A stretch of 23,418 bases of DNA from Bacillota bacterium. Lineage in GTDB: Bacteria > Bacillota > Clostridia > Lachnospirales > Lachnospiraceae. Position 1 is the stretch's first letter; each line of letters begins with the position of its first letter. A model generated the notes under the pieces. That model did not search any database, was not told where the DNA came from, and was given only the letters and a program-made list of their open reading frames with translations. The position numbers and the translations under genes are program-made. Of this stretch, positions 15,145 through 23,333 are shown in pieces. The DNA lies in the NCBI GenBank assembly GCA_023402845.1, contig JAEYFP010000031.1, positions 1 through 23,418 on the forward strand, written 5' to 3'.

Positions 15145-16014
15145 ATGGTTAATTATAAAAATAACAAAAAAATAGGACTCCTTTTTGTTTTGCCGCTGGC
15201 GGTTTTTGTATTGATCTTTATGGTCTATCCGATTTTCTATAATCTCCAGGTCAGTCTGACGGACTGGAATGGCATTGATCCCGAAAAAACGTTTGTCGGC
15301 ATGAAAAACTACACTTCTTTATTGAAGGACCCGGTTTTCAAGACAGTTTTGAAAAATTTTGTGATGTTTGCCATATTTACTGTTTTGATCCAGGCCGTTT
15401 TAGGACTTCTTCTGGCAGATATGTTTCAACGAAGTTTTTTCGGGAAAGATATTTCCAAGGCGATTATATTTATGCCGGCAATGTTGTCCTCTATTATTAT
15501 CGGGCAGGTGTTTTACCGGCTTTTGGATCCGAATATCGGATATTTAAAGGAGCCCTTAAAAGCACTCGGTGTCAGTGCACCGCTGTCAAGTACGAGGCTT
15601 GCTTTCTGGGTGATCATTATTATTAATATCTGGCAGTGGACGGGTTACTCCATGACGTTGTATTACGGTGCGATGGCCGGAATTTCGCAGGATTTGTACG
15701 AGGCGGCCAGAATTGACGGCGCAGGCCGATTTCAGATCCTCACGAAAATTACGGTGCCGTTAGTCAGGGGAACGACCTATAATCTGACGATTATCGGTGT
15801 GATCGGGGCCCTGAAGCAATACGATCTTGTTACCTCGCTGACCGCGGGAGGTCCCGCAAACTCGACGCAGACGTTTGCGACTTATTTGTATCAGGCAGCA
15901 TTTTCCGATTACAAGCAGGGCTATGCAAGTGCGATCGCAGTCGTGATGTTTCTGATCGCGGGAGTGATTACGGCAATACAGCTCAGGCTGTATAATTCAA
16001 AATCGAACGATTAG
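15145..16014 (+). CDS. Sugar ABC transporter permease (MalF/UgpA-like)
   Basis: This 289-residue inner-membrane permease has about six helices and the ATPase-docking EAA loop EAARIDGAGRFQILTKITVP near residues 190-210. The ATG at 15145 (MVNYKNNKK) is chosen over in-frame starts from 15049 because TTAGGAG lies 7 nt upstream, and because the upstream codons fall in the intercistronic hairpin. It pairs with the next permease as a heterodimer. No ATPase gene is in the operon, so a shared MsmX-type ATPase encoded elsewhere is the expected motor. Confidence 0.93.
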   Translation: MVNYKNNKKIGLLFVLPLAVFVLIFMVYPIFYNLQVSLTDWNGIDPEKTFVGMKNYTSLLKDPVFKTVLKNFVMFAIFTVLIQAVLGLLLADMFQRSFFGKDISKAIIFMPAMLSSIIIGQVFYRLLDPNIGYLKEPLKALGVSAPLSSTRLAFWVIIIINIWQWTGYSMTLYYGAMAGISQDLYEAARIDGAGRFQILTKITVPLVRGTTYNLTIIGVIGALKQYDLVTSLTAGGPANSTQTFATYLYQAAFSDYKQGYASAIAVVMFLIAGVITAIQLRLYNSKSND

Positions 16015-16025
16015 GAGGCGGTTAT

Positions 16026-16814
16026 ATGGAAAAGAACGGAACAATGAATCAGGTATGCAGAATGCTGATTTCTTTATTGTTTGTTTTGATTATTATTCTG
16101 CCGATTTCGATTTTGATTTACGGCTCCTTTCAGGGCGGCGGTATTCAGAACTACATCGATATTCTAACAAAATACCATATCCAGACATATTTTTTAAACA
16201 GTGTATTGATCAGCGTTATGGTTGTATTTACTGTAGTGCTGTTGGACATTTTGGCAGGTTTCGCATTTTCGAAAATGCAGTTTCCGTTTAAAAACGCACT
16301 GTATCTATTCCTGCTTGCGGCACTTTTGCTGCCGTCAGCCGCAATTTTAGTGCCTATTTTTCAGATCAATTCCAAAATCGGTCTGATTAACAGCTATTTG
16401 TCTGTTTTGGGGCCTTATGTCGTGCTGATTGCACCGTTTAATCTGCTGACGATCAAAAACGGTTTTGATGCAATGCCGAATACTGTTTTGGAGGCAGGGA
16501 TGATAGACGGCTGCAGTGTGTGGAAAACACTTTGGCGGATCGCGGTTCCGATGAACAGGCCGGCGATTATGATGGCTGTGATTTGGACCTTTATCTCGAG
16601 CTGGAATGAATATTTATTTGCATTTGTTATGCTGCGTAAGGAGGAAATGATGACGATAACCGTGATCCCGACCAAATTCCAGTCGATGTACGGCGGCAGA
16701 ATGGGGATGCTTTATGCGGCGCTGTTTTTGATCCTGATTCCCAGCATAATCATTTACTTTGTGCTGCAGAAGTTCATCGTAGGCGGACTGAATGCAGGTG
16801 CTGTAAAGGAATAA
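16026..16814 (+). CDS. Sugar ABC transporter permease (MalG/UgpE-like)
   Basis: This 262-residue second permease of the heterodimer has about six hydrophobic helices and the docking loop EAGMIDGCSVWKTLWRIAVP near residue 157. The third position of the EAA motif is Gly, which is common in MalG-type subunits. The ATG at 16026 follows TAGGAGG, 11 nt after the previous stop. It ends in KFIVGGLNAGAVKE, a tail very typical of this family. Confidence 0.94.
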   Translation: MEKNGTMNQVCRMLISLLFVLIIILPISILIYGSFQGGGIQNYIDILTKYHIQTYFLNSVLISVMVVFTVVLLDILAGFAFSKMQFPFKNALYLFLLAALLLPSAAILVPIFQINSKIGLINSYLSVLGPYVVLIAPFNLLTIKNGFDAMPNTVLEAGMIDGCSVWKTLWRIAVPMNRPAIMMAVIWTFISSWNEYLFAFVMLRKEEMMTITVIPTKFQSMYGGRMGMLYAALFLILIPSIIIYFVLQKFIVGGLNAGAVKE

Positions 16815-16857
16815 AAGGATTCTGATCAGATAGGAATGAATAAGGAAGAATGAGGAA

Positions 16858-18402
16858 ATGAAAATGGAATTAAAGGATTACCGCAGCAGGGTCATGGGCT
16901 GCTGGCTTGGAAAAAATATTGGCGGAACACTGGGAATGCCTATGGAATGGGAACGGAAGAAAAATACCGTTACATACTACACGCATGATATTACGGGAGA
17001 ACCGCTGCCAAACGACGATCTGGATATTCAGATTTTATGGCTGCTGGCGCTGGAAGAACATGGAATTCAAGTTGATGCAAAGGTTTTGGGAGAGTTTTTT
17101 AATGAATACATGATCTTTACCCACGCGGAGTATGGTACGGCAAAGACGAATCTGCGTTCCGGGCTGCAGCCGCCGGTGAGCGGAAGCTTTAACAATCGCT
17201 TCAAGGATAGCTGTGGTTCGTATATCCGTGCGGATATTTGGGCTTGCCTGTTTCCGGGATTGCCTGAGCTGGCAGTAAAATATGCGTTTGAGGATGCGAT
17301 TGTGGATCATGGCGACGGGGAAGGCGTCTATGCGGAGGTATTTACGGCAGCCTTGGAGAGTGCCGCTTTTTACGAAAAGGATATCTTTAAGCTGATTGAT
17401 ATCGGTTTAAGCTATATTCCGGAGGATTGTGCGGTGAGCAGGGCGGTCAGAGATGCGCTTCGCACCTACCGGGAGGGCATGACGATAGAAGAAAGCCGTG
17501 AGTATATCATGCAGAACTATATCGGACATCTGGAGTGGCATGCGATATCTGAGGAGGATGAGGAAAAGGGCTATACAAATGGTGAAATGGGCTGGGATGT
17601 TCCGTCCAATATTATGATTATCATCTATGGTCTGCTCTATGGCGGCGGAAACTATGAAAAGGCAATGTGCTTAGCTGTCAACTATGGTGAGGATACCGAC
17701 TGTACGGCAGGTACGATTGCCGCACTCTATGGAATCATGTACGGAGCAGAGCTGTTTGATGAAAAGTGGACGAAACCGGTAGGTAATAAAATCGTAACGT
17801 TCAGTATTGATCCGTTTTTGATGTACGGAAAAATTCCCAAGACGATCGATGAGCTGACGGATCGTGTCCTGCGGGTACACGAAGAGGCCTACCGTACTCT
17901 GAAGCTTTCGGACACTCCGGTCGCTGATTTTTATGCAAAGCCTTATTTTCATAATATCTATGAGGAAATGAAGACGGTACGCTATGAATTTCCGTATTTG
18001 AATGTCCGGCTGGATTATTGCGGCTTGCCTACAATCGGGAGAGACGAACCAAAGAAAATTAAGTTTATTTTATCGAATACCTCCAAGGCAATTACTTCTG
18101 ACCGTGTGAATATTTACCTGTATACGCGGGAGGACTGCCAGATTGCGCCGCAGCAGGAACAGGCCGTATTTTTAACGATGGCTCACATGGGTGACGGGAT
18201 CAAGGAAGTAGAATTCGAAATTACGGTGGAGGGTCCCTTAAAACCGGTTTACCGTTTTGTGGCCGAGTTTATTTATGAGGAAAATAAAAATAACCGCGCG
18301 ATGGAGGTGCCTTTTGTGCTTGTTTCTGAAGCCGGCACAACCGTTCCGGTGAAGTGGGAAAAACGCGGTCCTGAATCAACACCCAATCTTCCTCGGATTT
18401 AA
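16858..18402 (+). CDS. ADP-ribosylglycohydrolase-family protein with extra C-terminal domain
   Basis: This 514-residue protein has no signal peptide and so acts in the cytosol. Residues 1 to about 330 match the all-helical ADP_ribosyl_GH fold (DraG, ARH, YegU). The N-terminal metal-site motif is seen as PNDDLDIQILWL (51-62) and the C-terminal one as YGEDTDCTAGTIAALYG (D279, D281). The usual GD of the opening motif is GK here (GCWLGKN), a departure at a conserved spot. About 370-505 looks like a beta-rich domain absent from minimal family members. Family enzymes cleave ribosyl N- or O-glycosidic bonds. In a sugar-importer operon, hydrolysis of an imported riboside or glycoside is more likely than protein de-ADP-ribosylation, but this is inference. 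The start may be ATG 16858 or 16864. Confidence 0.82.
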   Translation: MKMELKDYRSRVMGCWLGKNIGGTLGMPMEWERKKNTVTYYTHDITGEPLPNDDLDIQILWLLALEEHGIQVDAKVLGEFFNEYMIFTHAEYGTAKTNLRSGLQPPVSGSFNNRFKDSCGSYIRADIWACLFPGLPELAVKYAFEDAIVDHGDGEGVYAEVFTAALESAAFYEKDIFKLIDIGLSYIPEDCAVSRAVRDALRTYREGMTIEESREYIMQNYIGHLEWHAISEEDEEKGYTNGEMGWDVPSNIMIIIYGLLYGGGNYEKAMCLAVNYGEDTDCTAGTIAALYGIMYGAELFDEKWTKPVGNKIVTFSIDPFLMYGKIPKTIDELTDRVLRVHEEAYRTLKLSDTPVADFYAKPYFHNIYEEMKTVRYEFPYLNVRLDYCGLPTIGRDEPKKIKFILSNTSKAITSDRVNIYLYTREDCQIAPQQEQAVFLTMAHMGDGIKEVEFEITVEGPLKPVYRFVAEFIYEENKNNRAMEVPFVLVSEAGTTVPVKWEKRGPESTPNLPRI

Positions 18403-18429
18403 GTATCAGACAATTTTTATATAAAATAA

Positions 18430-18476
18430 AAGCATGCAGCAGGCCGGTCGGTAAATGTCCGGTCTGCTGCATGCTT
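18430..18476. terminator. Terminator shared by the convergent operons
   Basis: AAGCATGCAGCAGGCCGG (18430-18447) pairs with CCGGTCTGCTGCATGCTT (18459-18476): 18 bp with one G-U pair and an 11-nt loop. On the minus strand the stem runs into TTTTATTTTAT, a good T tract for the nucleoside-importer operon. On the plus strand the tract is poor, so it may end that message less completely. Confidence 0.85.
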
Positions 18477-18488
18477 ACATAAACAGAA

Positions 18489-19505
18489 CTATTGAATAAA
18501 CGTTCCTTCTTTAATTTGCTCAACATATTCTAAATACTGTGTTTTAATTTCTTCCGATACGGAATCATGAAAGGTTCCTACACTCAGGCAGCCATTGGAT
18601 AAATCTCCGTAGATAGTTTTATTTCCATAAGTTCCATTTTTAATATCTTCCATACAAAGGGCAATCATAGCCGCATTATCAGTAACGACACTGGACACAA
18701 TCACATCAGACTCCTGTTCTGCCAGCAAGTCGCTCGGCTGACCGATATCAAAACGGTTTTCATATCCGGCCAAGGCCTCTCTGGCACCTGAATCAACTGC
18801 ACTGGCATCCCCGAACATAACATCAACGTCACTGGTTGTTACCATGGAATTGGCAATTTCCATCCCTCTGGCAGTATCGCTGAAAGAACCTGCATAGGCG
18901 GAAGAAACAGTAATATCGGGATTGATCTTTTTTGCACCGGCTTCATAGCATTCCAGTTTTGTCTTTGTTGTATCCAGCTCCATTCCTCCGATAAATCCAA
19001 TATTACCGGTTTCACTGATTAAGCCTGCAAGAGCCCCTGCCATATAGCCGATCTGTTTGGCATCCGGCAATAAGGAAACTACATTATCAGTTTCAATAGT
19101 TCCGTTTAAAAGAGCAAAGTAAACATCCGGATAGTCGGCCGATACTTCCACAACAGCATCCGTATACTGGTTTCCGGGAGCAAAAATTAAATCAAAGCCC
19201 AGATCTGCGTAGGATCTTAAATTGGTTGCAAAATCTGCAATATCAATTCCGTCTGAATATTGGGTTTCAAATCCATTTTCTTCTGCTGCTGCCACCATAG
19301 CATTGTAGCAGGCTGCACCCCAGCCGCCGTCAGCTATGGTGGAATCACAGATCATGGCAACCTTATAGGTTTTTTCTTCAACGGGAGCTTCTGAGGCTGT
19401 TTCCGATTGGGTTTCGGTGGCAGCCGCCTTGCTGCCTGCACATCCTGTAAGGACAGCCATGGCCATGGCTGCAGATAACAGCATCGTAAGTAATCTTTTT
19501 TTCAT
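18489..19505 (-). CDS. BMP-family substrate-binding lipoprotein (nucleoside-type)
   Basis: This 338-residue Bmp/PnrA-family receptor belongs to the importer encoded upstream on the same strand. A signal peptide with lipobox LTGC (C22) and a Thr/Ser/Glu-rich linker lead to a type 1 periplasmic-binding fold beginning KVAMICDSTI. Family positions include FDLIFAPGNQYTDAV, GNIGFIGGMELD and VDVMFGDASAVDSGA. The N-terminal signature reads ADGGWGAACYNAM, whereas classical purine-nucleoside binders (PnrA) carry an SFNQ-type segment there, so the ligand may differ from ordinary nucleosides. The start has AGGAGG 9 nt upstream. A hairpin lies in the 102-nt gap before it. Confidence 0.88.
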   Translation of the reverse strand: MKKRLLTMLLSAAMAMAVLTGCAGSKAAATETQSETASEAPVEEKTYKVAMICDSTIADGGWGAACYNAMVAAAEENGFETQYSDGIDIADFATNLRSYADLGFDLIFAPGNQYTDAVVEVSADYPDVYFALLNGTIETDNVVSLLPDAKQIGYMAGALAGLISETGNIGFIGGMELDTTKTKLECYEAGAKKINPDITVSSAYAGSFSDTARGMEIANSMVTTSDVDVMFGDASAVDSGAREALAGYENRFDIGQPSDLLAEQESDVIVSSVVTDNAAMIALCMEDIKNGTYGNKTIYGDLSNGCLSVGTFHDSVSEEIKTQYLEYVEQIKEGTFIQ

Positions 19506-19537
19506 AATTTAAATCCTCCTATTTTAATTTTATATTT

Positions 19538-19571
19538 CAATCGGCATAAAATAAGGAAGCTCTGCCGATTG
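19538..19571 (-). other. Intercistronic hairpin before the BMP lipoprotein gene
   Basis: CAATCGGCA (19538-19546) and TGCCGATTG (19563-19571) form a perfect 9-bp stem around 16 bases, inside the 102-nt gap between permease and lipoprotein. No T tract follows on the minus strand. It may mark a processing or stabilising site that lets the last gene be expressed separately. Confidence 0.6.
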
Positions 19572-19607
19572 TTTTTCCTTAATAGACAGCTGTACGAATC
19601 AGTTGAT

Positions 19608-20540
19608 TTAATGTTCCTCTCTGAGATAAGGCTTTCCGTTTGCTTTGGGTCCGGCCTTCTTGATGCCGAAAAAGGCAAGGGCAAATAAAGTACACAGGTA
19701 GGGAATCATAGCAAGAAGCTGATAAGGAGTATCGGAACTCATAACCTGAAGTCTGAGCTGAAGTGCGTCACTAAACCCGAAAAGCAATGCGGCAAAAAGA
19801 ATTCCGCCCGGCATCCAGCGGCCAAATATAACGGCAGATAAGGCAATGAAACCACGGCCCGACACAACGCCGTCGGAATAGGTGCTGATATAGCAGGTAG
19901 TCAGGTAGGCGCCGCCTATTCCGGCTAACATGCCGCAGATTATACAGGCAATGTATTTTTGACGAATAACGGGAATTCCCAAAGATTCCGCGGCTTTAGG
20001 GAATTCGCCTACCGCCTTGTAATTCAGGCCTGCTTTTGTTTTTGTAAAAAACAGATAAGTAAAAGGAACCATCAGATATACCAAATATACAACAGGAGTA
20101 TGCCTGAAAAATACGGGTCCGATTATGGGAATGCTGCTAATAAAAGGAATAGGCGCCTCCTGCATCAAAGTAGCCTGAACTAAAGAAGAATTGATCCCAA
20201 AATATATTTTGTAAATAAAAGAGGCAAGTGCAGGCGCAAAAATATTCAGTGCCATCCCATAAACGATTTGCTGACCGCATAGGTGTATAGTGCAGAACGC
20301 ATAAATTAGATTGATCAAAATTCCGCCTAAAGCACCCGCAAGAATTCCAAGAAAGGGGCTTCCCGTAATATAGCTGACAAGAAATCCTGCAAGAGAACCA
20401 AAGGCCATGATCCCATCCAGTCCGATGTTTACAAGGCCGGCCCGCTCAGAATATAATTCGGCTAATGCAACAATTAATATAGGAGTGGCCATACGGACAG
20501 TCGCCAAAAGTAATTCCTGAATAAAGGATGCTGTATTCAT
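19608..20540 (-). CDS. Nucleoside-type ABC transporter permease (NupC/YufQ-like)
   Basis: This 310-residue BPD_transp_2 permease is the second membrane subunit of the importer. The N-terminal region ALAELYSERAGLVNIGLDGI is the hallmark of this subunit in BMP-linked transporters. About eight to ten hydrophobic helices follow, with SGRGFIALSAVIFGRW near residue 227. The ATG at 20540 overlaps the preceding permease stop by 4 nt (ATGA), with AAAGGAGGT just upstream. Confidence 0.92.
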   Translation of the reverse strand: MNTASFIQELLLATVRMATPILIVALAELYSERAGLVNIGLDGIMAFGSLAGFLVSYITGSPFLGILAGALGGILINLIYAFCTIHLCGQQIVYGMALNIFAPALASFIYKIYFGINSSLVQATLMQEAPIPFISSIPIIGPVFFRHTPVVYLVYLMVPFTYLFFTKTKAGLNYKAVGEFPKAAESLGIPVIRQKYIACIICGMLAGIGGAYLTTCYISTYSDGVVSGRGFIALSAVIFGRWMPGGILFAALLFGFSDALQLRLQVMSSDTPYQLLAMIPYLCTLFALAFFGIKKAGPKANGKPYLREEH

Positions 20541-21604
20541 GCGTTTACCTCCTTTGCAGGGTGACTTCTTTCAGATAAGAACTGCTTTATGCCGGGAAGA
20601 TTGACCAGAGCATTGCCTGCTACGGCAAACACAATCACCAATGCCTGTATAATATCTATTACAGACGTAGGCATCCCTGTGCCTACCTGCATGGTGGTCG
20701 CACCGGTGCGCAGTACGGCAAAGAGATATGCAACCAAAACGGTACCAATGGGGTTTAGCTGACCGATCAGTGCGATGGCAACTCCATCAAATCCATAGCC
20801 TGTTCCGAAACCGGAAAGAAGGCGAAACTGAGTTCCATGTAATTCCACACTTCCGCCAAGCCCGGCGATGGCACCTGATACAATGAAGGCGGCGACCATA
20901 AGCTTATTAACGGGAAAGCCATTGAATCTCGAGGCTGTGGCATTGAGACCTACCGCGCGAAGCTGAAAGCCATTAGATGTAGCATACAGATAATAATAAA
21001 CTGCCAGGGTAATTACCAAGGCAATAATAATTCCGGCATGAGCTCTGGTTCCGGTAAGAATGCGGGACAGCTTTACAGAATCGTCGATGGCGGCTGTCTG
21101 CGGGACGCTGCCTTCCCGCAGCGGTCCGCTGTAGAGGTATCCCATAAATAATATGGCTACATAATTGAGCATGATGCTTACAATCATTTCATTTAATCCC
21201 CGGGTAATTTTTAAGATACCGGGAATAGCACCCCAAAGGCCCCCTGCAAGCGTACCCAGTAAAAGACTGCAGATAAGTAATGGGATCCCGGAAATGGCGG
21301 TCACTGTCGTAGAAAACCAGATGCTTGTTACCGCGCCGATCACAAACTGTCCCTCCGCGCCAAGATTAAATACACCGCATTTATAAGCAAATGTAGCGGC
21401 AAGTCCCGTAAACATCAGAGGAGTTGCTTTTACGAGTGTTTCCCCGATATTCGCAGTCGTTCCAAAGGCTCCTTTTAATAAATAGGAAAAGGCTTCAGCC
21501 GGATTTCCGCCAATGCATAGCATGAGAATAGCACCTGCAAAAAGGGAGCAGGCAACAGAAATGATGGGAACAATAATTTTTATCAGAATATTCTTTATTT
21601 TCAT
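20537..21604 (-). CDS. Nucleoside-type ABC transporter permease (NupB/YufP-like)
   Basis: This 355-residue first membrane subunit of the importer belongs to the BPD_transp_2 family. Family stretches include TPLMFTGLAATFAYKCGVFN, LGAEGQFVIGA and GTGYGFDGVAIALIG. The ATG at 21604 overlaps the ATPase stop by 4 nt and follows GAGGAGGTG. With the next permease it should form the heterodimeric channel. Confidence 0.93.
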   Translation of the reverse strand: MKIKNILIKIIVPIISVACSLFAGAILMLCIGGNPAEAFSYLLKGAFGTTANIGETLVKATPLMFTGLAATFAYKCGVFNLGAEGQFVIGAVTSIWFSTTVTAISGIPLLICSLLLGTLAGGLWGAIPGILKITRGLNEMIVSIMLNYVAILFMGYLYSGPLREGSVPQTAAIDDSVKLSRILTGTRAHAGIIIALVITLAVYYYLYATSNGFQLRAVGLNATASRFNGFPVNKLMVAAFIVSGAIAGLGGSVELHGTQFRLLSGFGTGYGFDGVAIALIGQLNPIGTVLVAYLFAVLRTGATTMQVGTGMPTSVIDIIQALVIVFAVAGNALVNLPGIKQFLSERSHPAKEVNA

Positions 21605-23127
21605 GGAAACACCTCCTCTGTTTTTCCGGCCATCGCTAATGATATCTGCTCAATGGGAGGATTGATACCGGAATAAATACCTACGATCCTGCCTTCAAAC
21701 ATTACACCGATTCTGTCGGAGAGTTTCAGGACTTCATCGAAATCCGCACTAATCAGAAGGACACCGCAGCCGCGATCTCTGGAATCTATGATCTTGTCAT
21801 GAATATATCTGGTTGCACCGATATCCAATCCCCTTGCGGGATGAACCGCAACCAACAAATCGGGATTTTCTTCCAGTTCTCTGGCAAGAATTACTTTCTG
21901 CTGATTTCCCCCGGATAAATTTCTGGTCTCCTGTTCCACACTGGAACAGCGAATATCGTAGCTTTCTTTCATCTGATCAGCATAGACCGTCATCGCTCTT
22001 TTTTTCAAAAAAAATCCTTTACCAACCGAGAAAGAAGGCTTTTTTGTCGATTTCAAAACAAGATTTTCTTTGATGGACATATTTCCTATGAGACCCATCT
22101 TATTTCTGTCTTCGGGAATGTGGGAAACATTTTCTTCGATAAAATGTATGGGCATAAACTTGGCAATTTTTTTTTGATTAAGTTCAAGCTGACCGTCATC
22201 CGGCTGGATTACCCCTGTTACAAGCTGAGCTAATTGAGATTGCCCGTTTCCGTCCACGCCTGCAATTCCAAGGACCTCCCCCTTGCCGACATGAAAAGTA
22301 ATATCGCACAGTCCGCCCCGTTTTGAATCTTTGTGGTAATTAACATGGGATAATGAAAGAATATTTTCTCCGGCTTTTTCTTTCTTTTTATAGTCGTTGG
22401 CAGTCAGCTTCCGTCCAATCATCAGATTTGCCAGCTCACCCGCATCGGTATTCTTTTTTTCTACCGTTGCAATGGACTTTCCATCCCTTAAAATCGTAAT
22501 ACGGTCACTGATTTCCAATACCTCTCTCATTTTATGAGAGATAAAAATAACAGATTTTTGTTCGGCAGTCAGCTTTCTGATAATCCGAAACAATCCTTCC
22601 ACCTCGATATCGGTAAGTGCTGCGGTTGGTTCATCCAATATAAGAAGTTCCGCACCCCGGTAAAGTGCTTTTAAAATCTCCACACGTTGCTGCTCACCTA
22701 CTGAAATTCCGGTGATTTCCTTATCCAGATCAACCTCCAGGCCATAGCGGTTTGCCAGTTCGGCGATTTCTTCCTTCAGCTTTAGTTTTTTGATAAAAAA
22801 GGAGGAATCCTTGCTTGTGCCAAGTATAATATTTTCAAATACACTCATTGCCTCGATCAGCATAAAATGCTGATGAACCATTCCGATTCCCAGCTTTACG
22901 GATTTTGAAGGTGTATGAATAGGTACCTGTTTTCCGTGAAGGTAAATAGCTCCTTCCGTAGGCTGATATAAGCCGGTTAATATATTCATGAGAGTACTTT
23001 TTCCTGCGCCGTTTTCTCCCAGTAACGTATGTACTTCTCCCTTGAGAACCGTTAGGTTAATATGGTTGTTTGCATATAGTTCACCAAATTTTTTTGTGAT
23101 GCCTTCCATTTTGAGAAATTCTTCCAT
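21601..23127 (-). CDS. Nucleoside-type ABC transporter ATP-binding protein (NupA/YufO-like)
   Basis: This 508-residue tandem ATPase is the first gene of the operon. The N-terminal domain has Walker A GENGAGKST (about 38-46), GMVHQHFMLI, signature SVGEQQ and LDEPTAALT. The second half has GVDGNGQSQL, signature LSGGNQQ and the altered Walker B stretch VAVHPARGLDIGA that is normal for this subfamily. ATG 23127 has GGGGG 6-7 nt upstream. Its leader contains a terminator-like hairpin. The order ATPase-permease-permease-lipoprotein differs from the common lipoprotein-first arrangement of B. subtilis yufN-Q. Confidence 0.93.
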   Translation of the reverse strand: MEEFLKMEGITKKFGELYANNHINLTVLKGEVHTLLGENGAGKSTLMNILTGLYQPTEGAIYLHGKQVPIHTPSKSVKLGIGMVHQHFMLIEAMSVFENIILGTSKDSSFFIKKLKLKEEIAELANRYGLEVDLDKEITGISVGEQQRVEILKALYRGAELLILDEPTAALTDIEVEGLFRIIRKLTAEQKSVIFISHKMREVLEISDRITILRDGKSIATVEKKNTDAGELANLMIGRKLTANDYKKKEKAGENILSLSHVNYHKDSKRGGLCDITFHVGKGEVLGIAGVDGNGQSQLAQLVTGVIQPDDGQLELNQKKIAKFMPIHFIEENVSHIPEDRNKMGLIGNMSIKENLVLKSTKKPSFSVGKGFFLKKRAMTVYADQMKESYDIRCSSVEQETRNLSGGNQQKVILARELEENPDLLVAVHPARGLDIGATRYIHDKIIDSRDRGCGVLLISADFDEVLKLSDRIGVMFEGRIVGIYSGINPPIEQISLAMAGKTEEVFP

Positions 23128-23139
23128 TTAGATCCCCCT

Positions 23140-23182
23140 GCAAATAAAAAGGTGTAAATTCCGACTTGGAATTTACACCTTT
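23140..23182 (-). terminator. Leader terminator/attenuator-like hairpin before the nucleoside importer
   Basis: AAAGGTGTAAATTCC (23148-23162), loop of five and GGAATTTACACCTTT (23168-23182) form a perfect 15-bp stem. On the minus strand it runs into a TTTTTATTT tract ending about 13 bases before the start codon. It lies between the promoter and gene, so it can stop transcription before the operon. The plus strand has no T tract after it. Confidence 0.75.
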
Positions 23183-23251
23183 GTAATTTAAGTAATATGG
23201 CTTGTATAATACTGTTTTAAATGGATCAAAGAATTGATTTATTTAAGTAGT

Positions 23252-23280
23252 AATATAGCATGATCAAATAAAAAGGTCAA
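23252..23280 (-). promoter_or_regulatory. Strong promoter of the nucleoside-importer operon
   Basis: On the minus strand, TTGACC (23280-23275) and TATATT (23257-23252) are separated by exactly 17 bases, five of six matches each to the sigma-A consensus. The expected start near 23245 gives a leader of about 118 nt containing the attenuator-like hairpin. Confidence 0.75.
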
Positions 23281-23308
23281 GTTTTTCATTCCTTGAGTTT
23301 CCGTAAAT

Positions 23309-23333
23309 TTATCCACAGAAGCCCTAATTCACA
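23309..23333 (+). other. DnaA-box-like sequence pair in the edge intergenic region
   Basis: TTATCCACA at 23309-23317 is a perfect match to the DnaA-box consensus, and TAATTCACA at 23325-23333 is one base off. Two sites alone in AT-rich sequence may be chance. The rest of 23281-23418 shows no gene on either strand. Confidence 0.3.

Noticed and set aside
19538..19580. Plus-strand terminator (stem followed by GTTTTTCC)
   Set aside because: There is no plus-strand gene upstream here; the stem lies in the minus-strand intercistronic gap, where it is better explained.
23128..23245. Purine or preQ1 riboswitch in the nucleoside-importer leader
   Set aside because: The conserved core bases and stem arrangement of those aptamers were not found. 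Only the terminator-like stem is supported.
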